Shown piece by piece: positions 54,137 to 64,000 of a stretch of 64,000 nt of DNA (the first letter of the stretch is position 1; each line of letters starts with the position of its first letter). A program made the translations under genes and the position numbers. The notes under the pieces are model-generated. The model saw only the letters and a program-made list of their open reading frames with translations, made no database searches and was not told the origin of the DNA. This DNA is from Vanessa cardui (lineage: Eukaryota > Arthropoda > Insecta > Lepidoptera > Nymphalidae), in assembly GCF_905220365.1 (NCBI RefSeq), contig NC_061133.1, positions 13,382,171 to 13,446,170 on the forward strand. Direction: 5' to 3'.

Positions 54137-56944
54137 GTAAGATCATTCTCCTATTTTTAAAATCGTAATTGTCCAAATTTATGGATGAATGATTGTAATT
54201 GGTCCATCGCACCTAATTATATCTTATGTGACTGAATGAGCTTGCAGCATTAAGTTGTTTTCTTAATTACGAAAACTGTTTTGTTCATCATTTAAAAATA
54301 GCGATAAGAACAAAGATACAGTTTTGGTAACATTCTAACTATTAGTACAGAAACATTCGTACAAAGTATAATTGTTTTTGCATATACTAAATGGACATTA
54401 GATACATTTTTTGGCAGCATATACTCCCAGCTATTATCGTTCTTAGTTTAAACTTGAGAATACACAGAGGGAATAAATTACATCGCTAATAGCTTAAAGG
54501 AATAAAGTGATAAGTGAACAATACTCCACTGTAAAAGATCCTCCCCAAAGCATCGACCAAAAATGCCAGCAGTCCATAAATATACGTTAATTTTTAAATA
54601 GTCTAAATAAATCGATACCAATTTTAACGCGAGGTGAGAAAAATATAATGATAATGCTCGGATGCTGATGAATTATTCAGTAGCTAATAACGTCGGCAAG
54701 TTTAGTGCAATCTTAAAGTTTGTCTAAAGATTTATGGTGAGGAAACTTTCCGCGTGGAACCTTGAAGGCGTGTCAATAAATTTTGCTAGTACAAGTGAAA
54801 CGTGACGTGGTTCTAGTATTTTTGCATGACAGCACTATGCAAAGGAAAATTTAAGATTTTTAAATCCCGTTGAGAAGATTTGATCAGTCAGTCACATATG
54901 CATTTTATTTTTTAGAAAACAATATACTTAGAAGACAAATAAGTAGGATTACATGATATTACGCTCGTCATTGTCCGTTAAATCGAAACGAACATTTTAC
55001 CAAAAATCTTTTTCTTTCAGATTTTAAATTAGCGTTCGCATTAGTTCCTCACTATTTAACTTAAAAAAAGATAAATTATACAAAAATATGTTTTTGATAT
55101 GGCTGTATTGCTTTAAATGTAAAAAATTAACAAGACGATAGTCATAAAAAGTACATAAGCATATAAAAACACTGTTATGAATTAATTTGAAGCCATTTTA
55201 TTGTGTGCGATGTATTTTTCTGCAATACAGCAATGTAATATGCTTTGTAAAAATTAATTAAACATGTGATTATGTAAATAATTTTTCATATCAAAACCTG
55301 ATTAAACTATTCATACCACCGTATGAATTTTTGAAACGATTAAAAGAATAATGTACCAAAATACTTTATTACGAGTCTTCGTACCAATCCTGACTTCTGG
55401 GTATAGTCTGATTAATCTGAAAACAGCCATCGAATGAAAGGAAGGAGATAGCTCATTACGAATCCATTTCCGCGATACGTACCATGAAGAACTGCAATGA
55501 GTTTTTAATGTCTCGCACCTCAGGTGATCGTTTGCATTATTCATTGAGGGAACTCTGGCTGCTCTCAGTTCGCGGATTTATCCCACTCGGATTTCGCTCT
55601 CAGAGATAGGCCGGTCGCGGATAAAGAGAATGAACGTAATGTTCCGAGAGTGATAAAGTGACTTAACGTTTTATTCGAACGTGTTTGCCCAACGATTTAT
55701 TTATCGTAGAATATGCTGAAGATTTGTATTTAAATTCACTCCAACTTCAATCGAATGAATGATTTCCGATAAAACTGACAATAACGTATATTAAATGAAT
55801 TCGAAACACAAATAGTCGGGACTAACACGTGTCATCGAGTTCCAATAACAAATTCACTAGTCATTCGATATTCCATTGCCACAGCGAAATCAATTTCGTT
55901 CAATTTTGCTGAAACTTTTCCAACTGAATCCTGGATAAGGTGCAAATAGCATTTGGGAGCATTAATAATTCGTCGCCATCGTAGCAAATGGACGAATTTC
56001 ATCCGAATCTATCGGGATTACGGCGACTGTCGCTGCGCGATGGAACTGAATCCCTTGTTATACTGCCTCAATTTTTAATAGCAATTTTTTTTCGAATTTT
56101 GAACGCATTCGAAAATGTTATATATGAGTGATAAAGTTTTATCTTTATCAGTATTGTGCAGTTAATTTGTAATGTCACATTTTGAGGACATAATATCTAT
56201 ATCGACTTGGTCGGGTTGAAACAATAATTTTATTTACACCCTGATCATATACACAAGACAAAACAGTTCAGTATCTTTTTCTCCTCTATATGTCAACTGA
56301 TAGTTTTTCCTTCTCTTTCAGCTATTTACAAATATTTTCTTGAAATATTCTATACTAAATATGACCAATTTCAACCACTGTATGAGTACCAGTGAAAGTA
56401 TAAAAAACATTTATTTGCCAAGGTAAGCTCTAAGGGCTATAAATAGAAACGTTACACATTTAAACAGGACAATGAGACAGACGTCCACAGCACGGGGTCT
56501 CCAGGTGACAATGCACTTCAAATTCGGTACAATCAGAGCACACAAATCTGTCGAGAAACTCACTGCACACTCGCTGCTGACTGAGAGCTCACATCAATAA
56601 TTCGAGCTCGTAGACTCGACGAGATCCTGTGGGATTTCATCCGATGCCGAATTTATAAGGAACGAATGATTTCAATTTGACGCGAGGCTTACGAGGAAGG
56701 TGTTTTTGTGCTAAGACAAAGATGTCTAACGGAATATAAATTCAATTATGTTACTTAAATGGAAACGAATAAACATTTTCCTCTTTCTACATTACTAAAA
56801 ATACGATCGCTTGGAATTATTTTCGCTAGTATTGTCTATAAAGTATATAATATCATGATGTATGTACATACATTACAGTACATACTCACCACAAAATACA
56901 AGAAAATCACCCATTATTATATTAATATACACTAAATATTGGAC

Positions 56945-57025
56945 TCGACCGGAAAACGAGCCTGGGATCTCTGAATGGCATACCCGTGAAAACCGGTGTA
57001 CACACCACTAGACCACGGAGGTCGT
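56945..57025 (-). mobile_element. Second tRNA-derived SINE family, head
   Basis: On the minus strand this reads GACCTCCGTGGTCTAGTGGT (A box) and later GATCCCAGGCTCGTTTTCCG (degenerate B box) then GTCGAGTCC. It is tRNA-like but lacks a proper fold, and resembles a known lepidopteran SINE head. Confidence 0.6.
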
Positions 57026-57184
57026 CATATCTTTAGTAACTGCCCGTCCTGAGATCACACGTTTCTAACTAAGTTCTAAGTTCTATTAAAAAAGACCGTC
57101 TTAATAATACTTTGAATTTATTCATATTACATTAATGAAAGGGTTTAGGTGGATACTTTCTAATGAATAAATTAACATATGACT

Positions 57185-57310
57185 AATATTCACATGACGT
57201 AAAGGCTTCCTCAAAATAATTTCCTTCACCGCCGAGGTCGAGATGAATATCGTTATAAGCGCGAAGTAGAGATATGAAAATTCAGAGATGCTTTCCCGTA
57301 TTGCGGTTCA
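57185..57310 (-). mobile_element. Degraded SINE fragment
   Basis: AAATAATTTCCTTCACCGCC, GAGATGAATATCGTTATAAG and GATGCTTTCCCGTATTGCGG correspond to the SINE body and head with many changes. The head is replaced by a perfect hairpin at 57281-57331. Confidence 0.55.
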
Positions 57311-57331
57311 ATACGGGAAAGCATCTCTGAA
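57281..57331. repeat. Perfect 23-bp hairpin, 5-nt loop
   Basis: The left arm (57281-57303, starting TTCAGAGATGC) and right arm (57309-57331) are exact complements, with loop CGGTT. Derived from the degraded SINE head. Confidence 0.9.
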
Positions 57332-58654
57332 ATTGATTGATTGAAGTTGATTGATTTATTTTATGCTTATAAATTAGCTATATCTACAAAAACTGGAAAG
57401 ATATGAAAAAACACTACGTAAAAATCCAAAATAAACTAATAGTTGATCTTGGACGAATAAGATTTTGATACGTAATGGAATGAAAGGTCAAACATCTATG
57501 AAATGGCTTGTATTCGAAAGTATTAAGCGTTTATTGAGGGAACCCAAGCGTCACACATCGGTCTGAGTGCTTACAGCGAACGTTATTTATACATTACGTT
57601 ACATTAATTCAGGGCTTTAAAGAAAAGAGATTTAAAATATAGAAAAACATATTTAAGTAATTTTCACAATTTATCACTTATCTCTACGAAAAAAATATTA
57701 TCATTATTTCTATCATAAATTCTGTTGTAGCTGTATTTATAAACCGTCACTAAAGTGAAAATAGTACAATTATAAAAGTTTCCACCATCTGTTTCACCAA
57801 AACATACAGGACATACTTTTATCCTTTTCTGTATTCCTGATGTGTATATAAACATATAATATTATATCATTACTAACAAATAAGCAAAACTTTCATATTA
57901 AGGATGTCATGAACAGAATATAACCAACATTTCTACCACAAATTAATGAAATAGTAAAACGGAAACTAATTAGATACATAAATCTGGCAGACTATATTTA
58001 AGTTTCAAAAGTAAATGAAATTAATTACAGAGTAATAATTTTCAAAGCAATCCCGCATCAGATTCGAAGCCGTACTTCCAACGAAGTAGGATTAAGAAAG
58101 TTTACCCAAAAGATTCCAATACACTATTTCCTCTTTACTTACAAACGGAAATTCAAATAAGACTACCTTTTATCAGATTTAAGTTTCTGATTCGACCGGG
58201 CTTCAACTACGTTTCTCGAAATGCACTTACTGATGCGAATTGGTCTCTGATTTCTGGACGGAATTGTGAAATGGAAAGAAGAGAATATCTCAGTTGTCGA
58301 AAAAGTTCGAAAAAGATTTATTTGAATCGAATGATTTCGTATTCATAATAGTGGGATTCTGTTTTCATTTGAATAGACATACGGAAAAACTGGTCAATGG
58401 AAAATGGTCACCACCCATAGACGGTAGATAGATAACTATCCGATATACAATGTTTATTAGTATTACTATCGAAGTATAATATAATGTATGTAAGCAGTTT
58501 TTACGCCATTAACCATCCGACGAAAACTAACTCAGAAGTAAAGTGACATTTGCTTGTGGTATCGGTGGTGTTGGACGGACAACGAGAGTTGGTCATAATT
58601 AAGGTCACATAAGTCATTTTGATTTTACCTGATGTTATTTTAGTACTAGTTGTC

Positions 58655-58830
58655 GCCCTAGGCTTCGCTCGCATTTTAATGATGTCATGTGTTAGGCAAA
58701 AATGTAACCTATGTCCTTTCTAGAAGTTCAAGTTTGCTTCACACCAAATTTCATCACATTCGATTCAGTAGTTTGGTAGTGAAAGAGGCAAAGACAGAAA
58801 GAGATAGAGTTACTTTCACATAATTTATAA
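58655..58830 (+). repeat. Dispersed repeat, TTTCGCTCG family
   Basis: GGCTTCGCTCGCATTTTAAT, AGAAGTTCAAGTTTGCTTCA, CAAATTTCATCACATTCG and GATAGAGTTACTTTCACATA match 26515-26690. Confidence 0.65.
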
Positions 58831-59599
58831 AATTAGCACTGATTGAGGTTTGCAATATTTTTCTTTGATATAATCTTTTGCGTATAATGTATATAAGTTA
58901 TTAATATTCATTTTTAAAGCTAATACTAAAAATAACTTGAAATAGACGTATCAATAGCATTATAATTATAGCCAGTTGTAAAGAATTTTATCGAGACTTT
59001 TCATTGAAAGCCCTATAATTATGTTTCTTTCTTGAAGACATTGATTTAAGTATATATTAGGGAACTAAGGCGTGTATTAAAATTTTATACAAAATAATAT
59101 CCTACCAAATTAAAAAGATAATTAATAGTATGAAGCACCGTTTCGTCCCCTACAATCAACTCATCAGTATTAAATATGTATTTAATATCTTGGACGTTGA
59201 TTTATTTAACTATGATATATATGTATACATGTCGTCGATAAATAGTAACTTAGATGATTTTGTTGTGTCTGTGGGGTGTGAATTGGTGAACGTCCGTGTC
59301 ATAATGAGTCACGTGATCGGAATCATTTGATGGGACCAGTGTCACGTTCATTTAATTCTTTTCGAAAGAGGAGAGTCGGAAGCTAAATTTTATTAAAGGG
59401 AGAGATACAGTTCGGACCTTCCAAACGGGACCGTTGGTTCACGCAACTGTGATAATTACCGTATAAAATACAAGAATTGTCAACTCCGTAATTAATTACC
59501 TGAGACCTATGAACCCTTTACCAGAAACTCCCACCAAAGATATGGCTGCCGTTGATATATCGCCGTCATACATATATTTATATACAAGTAAAAAAGCGT

Positions 59600-59845
59600 G
59601 GAGTTAATACCAGTTGACTTCGAAGCAGGATATATTAATAATTAAATATTTGTATTAACTAACATGAATTTGTATTTTTAAACGTTGACAAAGAGTAACA
59701 ACTGAGATTCTTGCCGGTTCTTCTCGGTAGAATCTACTTTCCAAACGGGTGGTAGCTTCACTTAATTGTAAAATGACGATTCAAAAGTGCTTATAAAAGC
59801 CTACTTGAATAAAGTTTATTTTGATTTTAATTTTTTGATTTTGAT
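59600..59845 (+). mobile_element. LINE 3' tail fragment (TTGATTT tail)
   Basis: Runs from ACCAGTTGACTTCGAAGCAG through GAGTAACAACTGAGATTCTT and GGTGGTAGCTTCACTTAATT to a TTTTGATTTTAATTTTTT end. Confidence 0.8.
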
Positions 59846-60129
59846 GATTATAATAATGTAAATAAAATTCATTAAATATTATATCGACCTATTTGCATTG
59901 CTGTTATTGTTGTTAGTACCCTCTTAGGGGCTCACTGAAAATCAGCGACGAATTTTGGGGGTCATTGTATGCTCCCCCGAGTTTCACCATAAGCTGATTG
60001 ATGATAAGCTCCTTTTTTGGCTGCTTCACAGATTATGATAATAATGTAGTATATCCTTTTTACACGTTTCCCTGTGTGTGTACATTAAAGATTATCAGTT
60101 TCAACTAAATATCCAAATTTAAAAAAGCA

Positions 60130-60412
60130 AAGATGGCCCATTGCTTAAAACTCGTCCATCCTAACTGATGATTGCGGGTTCAAGTACAGGCAAGCACCAC
60201 TGAATACTCATGAACTTAATTTGTGTTTATAATTCATCTCATGCTCGACTGTGAAGGAGAACATCGAGAGGAAACCTGTCTTATTTCATAGAACATGTGC
60301 ATTCCACCAACCCGCGTTGGAACAGCGTGGTGGAATATGTTTCAAACCTTCTCCTTGAGAGAGAGGCGGCTATAGCCCAGCTGTGGCAAATTTACAGGCT
60401 GTTGTTGTTGTA
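60130..60412 (+). mobile_element. SINE copy (diverged)
   Basis: Plus-strand copy of the 16272 family: GATGGCCCATTGCTTAAAAC head, ATTGCGGGTTCAAGTACAGG B-box region, and TTTACAGGCTGTTGTTGTTG tail. Several small deletions in the body. Confidence 0.85.
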
Positions 60413-61084
60413 ATAGAACACTCGCACGTGATTGGACAATGTCCCTTACAAATCAAAACAATAACTCCTCTCAGATTACAAGAATAAAAACTCTTGTATA
60501 TAATATGAAACAAAGACACTAAAACGACATTGTAGCAACAAGAAGCCGAACATTTTACAAGCGTTTTAAAACCAAATTTGTTTATATTAACAAAACTCAT
60601 ATACGTAGCGTATTCCGTGGCGACATCAAAATCCGCAATAATGCTGGAACAATCTCCACAAACAAAGGATGCACTGAACAACACCTAGTGTACCTAGAAG
60701 GACCGACTACACACTAAGTTGACAAAGTACACACGCTAAATTATGCAAGATACGGCACCGAGGCTTTAAAAGTTGGTCCTACCGAGTTCCTTCATAAAGG
60801 ACAAACTGTACCTGCACGTTTTGGTACTCTTTTATAACTGTTTTAAGTTATTGCGAGTGTAACGCAGTTTCATTAATGCCCGCCTTCTTTAAACTCACGT
60901 ATAGTTGAGTTAATGATATTCAGTTGAGATTAGAAGAATAAAAGTTTTTAATACTGATATAATTTTACGCTGTGGTTAGTAAAATTTGTATTTTGTTAAA
61001 AATATAACTGGTGATTATTATAGTTGCGGGGAGTTACTTATTTATATTAATATTTGACTGATTGATTGATTTCAGTTTTACATA

Positions 61085-61330
61085 GACCGAGCTTTGCCCG
61101 GTTAGAATAAGGTTCTAATAATATAAATTTTAATTAGGCGGCTTATTATTTTTAAAAATAATCAAAAACTTTTTCAACGCAACGACAACGCATAGCCCAA
61201 TCCACTGGACGGATCGGCCTGAAATTTGCCATGCAGTTAGATATTATAACGTAGGCATCCGCTAAGAAAGGGTTTTGATAAATTCCACCCCTAAGGGGAT
61301 AAAGATCCCTTTGGTAGGTTATGGCATACA
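61085..61330 (+). repeat. Old retroposon-like repeat
   Basis: GACCGAGCTTTGCCCGG at the start, CGGATCGGCCTGAAATTTGC, GTAGGCATCCGCTAAGAAAG and CCACCCCTAAGGGG are typical of lepidopteran short retroposons. No ORF. Confidence 0.5.
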
Positions 61331-61929
61331 GACACGACGGGAGTACATTATTTTACATATAATGATATTTCAGTTATTTAGCAGAAAGTATTAAACAGCG
61401 TTGAGGTATCTTCAACATCCAGCTAAGTTGTAAGGAGATAATATTAAAGTTCGATTTTAAAGTATATTTCTCTAATAAATAACATAATATTACTATAGAA
61501 AATACATTTAAAAACCTGAGACACGAACAACACTAGTTTCGTTTAAAAATTGTGTGGAATTTTAAAAGCAATCGAGTAAGTGATGGCAATCCATTTAATG
61601 GAAATCTGTTTGTAACACTTTAAAATGTCGGTAAGAACTGTATTGTAACTTTCCGCTCGCTATTTGTTTTAACTTTAAAAGGAACTGATAAGAAATAGCA
61701 CTTTCATATTAATATTTTTGTTTCTGAAAATGTATATATACTCTTATAAATAACGTGTTGCAAAATATTGCATTATTTGTTGTAAGTAATATTAACGTTT
61801 TATCTAAAATTAAAAGATGTGTACATTTTAGGCACAAACTATTAGGTCTTATGACACTATTTCAATTCATATGAATTTTAGTGCGACACTTGATCTAAAG
61901 CTATGTACACCGTAGATTAAGTGTACGTA

Positions 61930-62075
61930 TACCAAAAACCAATAAAGTAAACTTTATTATATTGGTATGCGTCGCGGCTACGTCACACTACTTTCCCAAT
62001 GTACGTGTACGTAGGGGCCAACTGTGTGCCACATTTTTTTATGCTTGGTCAACTTTGACAGTCGAGACTTAAAAT
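61930..62075 (+). repeat. Dispersed repeat, GGGGCTAACTGTAGG family
   Basis: Second copy of the 39895-40075 repeat: CGTAGGGGCCAACTGTGTGC and GTCAACTTTGACAGTCGAG. Confidence 0.45.
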
Positions 62076-62629
62076 AATAATCAATCATCACTGCATGAGT
62101 GATTGAATTACTATGTATTCATTAATTGCTGTTTCGGTTTTACAAATATATTTTATATGTTGTCTCTCTTTCGCCTCAGTAAAGGCAAAGGTAGCAAGCT
62201 AAACAGTCCAATATATACAGTCTCTGCCAGTATTTTAAAATAATTAAAAAAATATGTAAATGAATTTGAATTGATTTATAGCCTTTATATTCCAAATAAA
62301 CAATTTCTATAAATAGTTTATAGTAGGTACAAATAATTATTGTCATTGACTATATGACATAGTGAATATTAGATTAAGCTAATGCGAATTTATAATGACG
62401 TCAATAATAACATAATTCAATTAGCAGTTCTCTAACATAGGTCTATAAACAATTAGTACACCCAATTCAAATTTAATGCATGTAGGTTTGAATACTAATT
62501 GTACTATCAATACTTAGAGCATTCTGATGTTGTAATGAGAGCTATAATATATTTGACATGGCAATGCCATGACATTTGCATAAATTAGCGATCAGGACAT
62601 CGTTATGAAGAAAAGGTAAAATTGCCAGT

Positions 62630-62765
62630 TACACCACAACCACTTTGTGGCACCAGCTTTCGCCGGCGATATTTTTCAAGCCGATATGGGAACCTTCAAG
62701 AAAGAGCGTACTTCTTCCTTAAAGGCCAGTAACGTACCTGCCAGCTCCCTGGTGCTGCATATATA
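62630..62765 (+). pseudogene. Decayed LINE 3' end
   Basis: CTTTGTGGCACCAGCTTTCG, ATATGGGAACCTTCAAGAAA and CTTAAAGGCCAGTAACGTAC mirror the reverse-transcriptase C-terminus at 36141-36350 with frameshifting gaps. Confidence 0.65.
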
Positions 62766-63254
62766 TTATGGAAACTGTCATCGGAACTTTGGCAGCAAAA
62801 TTAAAGTGAAGTGAAATAGTGGTGTATTTATGATACATGACAAGAATTGTGGACAATATAGATTGTAGCAAATTGTATAACTAATGACTACGTAAATTAA
62901 GGTTTTTGTTTATCTTCATTCTCTTTTCGATTAGAATCGGCTTTATGTGAATTTGTACGATCAAATTTGATCTTAGATAGATTCTTCTTGTGATCTTCCG
63001 ACCGGACGTGCTGATCCAAAATAAGCCGTGAAGAGCAATTTAAGGTGCTTCGAAATCAAATGAATGTCAAAGTTTTTATGGAAATCGATGTTTCATGTAC
63101 TAAAAACAGTAATAAGCGATGTGCTAGAAGCTATTTTAAATTAACTCTAATCGATTTCGGAATGTTCACCGTGGTTCAAGACATAACTCTCATAGTATAG
63201 ACATAAATCAAAGTGACATAATGAAGATTATTTTTGTAAATTTAGTTGGACAGT

Positions 63255-63490
63255 ATGGGATGACCGGCTTCCTATAGACATTGGTAATTTGGCACCGTAA
63301 CAAATTGTAATCATCCATGCCAAACCAATAGGCCACTATCCTTGGGGACAAAAATTCCTTTTGTACCTGTACACTTCAAACCAGTACAAAACAATACAAC
63401 ATACAAAGTATTGCTGCTTGAAGATAGCATATATAACGAGTAGTTGGTACGTACCCAAACGAGCGTGCCCAAAAAGCTACCACCAAGTTA
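63255..63490 (+). repeat. Dispersed repeat, CCCATAGACAATG family
   Basis: CTATAGACATTGG, CCAAACCAATAGGCCACTAT, CAAACCAGTACAAAACAATA and a 3' part with CGAGCGTGCCCAAAAAGCTA and CACCAAGTTA. Diverged but includes the family's 3' end. Confidence 0.65.
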
Positions 63491-64000
63491 TTTCCTATAA
63501 ATGTATGTGATATTGTATTAGTAAACTTTACAGGCATACCGTCAATATCAAATACCAAAGTGTAGGTTCAGAAACATATCGTAGCTGCCGACTTTTATAC
63601 CATAATCTTCAGTTGAAATAAATTCCATTGACTGTATCGACAGTATTTTATTGGCGTAAATAGTTTCGTATGTGTACAGCATCTGGTTCCGTATGTCTGC
63701 TCGCCGGAAATTCGCGTGTAAGAAGCTTACGAAAGATCTTTCGCGTCAGTATATTTTATAGGACTTAGAAATGTCTATACTTCACATTTATGAGCTATGC
63801 GTCGTACGTTCCTCTACATATATGTATGTATAAACACAGGAAATTACTTGTGAAGTTTCATTCCGTTTCCACTAATAAACACACGTTTTATTTACGAGCA
63901 CGCTTAACAAACATATTAACATTTTTACATAATGTCAATTATCAGTGTTGATCAGTCAAGGAATCGGAAACTTTTCTTGATTGTCCTAGTAATTATACGA

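Larger units (their letters stand above)
53040..64000. other. 5' flank of B3GLCT and further noncoding sequence
   Basis: No coding exon recognised. It may include B3GLCT 5' UTR exons, because an acceptor-like site lies just above its start codon. A GC-richer stretch at 55420-56060 and one at 56460-56640 have no recognisable coding content. Confidence 0.5.

Noticed and set aside
55311..55544. 77-codon minus-strand ORF in a GC-richer patch
   Set aside because: No recognisable domain or signal peptide and no splice partners; probably chance.
56460..56660. Core promoter of B3GLCT (TATA-like TTATAAAT and TCAGTC on the minus strand)
   Set aside because: The TATA-like and initiator-like motifs are about 75 nt apart, too far for a core promoter, and no exon could be connected.
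57281..57331. Pre-miRNA
   Set aside because: The 5-nt loop and 51-nt total length are too short for a typical animal precursor, and the sequence derives from a SINE fragment.
1..64000. CRISPR arrays, operons, rRNA genes
   Set aside because: None seen; the intron-exon structure and retroposons show this is an insect-type nuclear genome.

Overview
The window is eukaryotic: it holds intron-rich, AT-rich DNA with two multi-exon genes in opposite orientation and many retroposon remnants. The dispersed repeats (a tRNA-headed SINE ending in a GTT run, LINE 3' tails ending in GATTTT runs, and the repeat containing CCCATAGACAATG) together with insect-type gene content point to a lepidopteran, probably a butterfly. 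That assignment is inference; no database was searched.

Region 1 (1-17820, plus strand) is an integrin alpha subunit of the insect alpha-PS2 (inflated) type. Twenty exons could be placed (5857-17616) and all join in one frame to give 1311 codons. They run from the middle of the beta-propeller through the leg domains, an unusual Gly/Ser/Gln/Tyr-rich insert of about 470 residues, a basic cleavage site, the light-chain stem, the membrane helix, the GFFKR motif and a short tail. The first propeller exons and signal peptide lie upstream of the window, so 1-5856 is intron. The stop codon is followed in frame by 67 open, GC-rich, Asp/Ser/Thr-rich codons, a possible readthrough extension. A 57-bp phase 1-1 exon sits where Drosophila alpha-PS2 has its alternative exon.

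Region 2 (about 18.6-41.2 kb) has no recognisable host gene. It carries SINEs with clear target-site duplications, LINE 3' ends, a mariner-type transposase relic, and a perfect 197-bp inverted repeat.

Region 3 (about 41.25-45 kb, minus strand) is a non-LTR retrotransposon with an uninterrupted 1007-codon endonuclease/reverse-transcriptase ORF.

Region 4 (48088-53018, minus strand) is a complete ten-exon gene of 488 codons for the ER beta-1,3-glucosyltransferase B3GLCT, which adds glucose to O-linked fucose on thrombospondin type 1 repeats. It has a signal peptide, a DDD catalytic motif and a C-terminal KDEL. An inverted SINE pair and a small inverted-repeat element lie in its largest intron.

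Region 5 (53-64 kb) is noncoding flank with further SINE and LINE remnants and a perfect 23-bp hairpin. The two genes are not obviously functionally linked, beyond both acting on cell-matrix biology.
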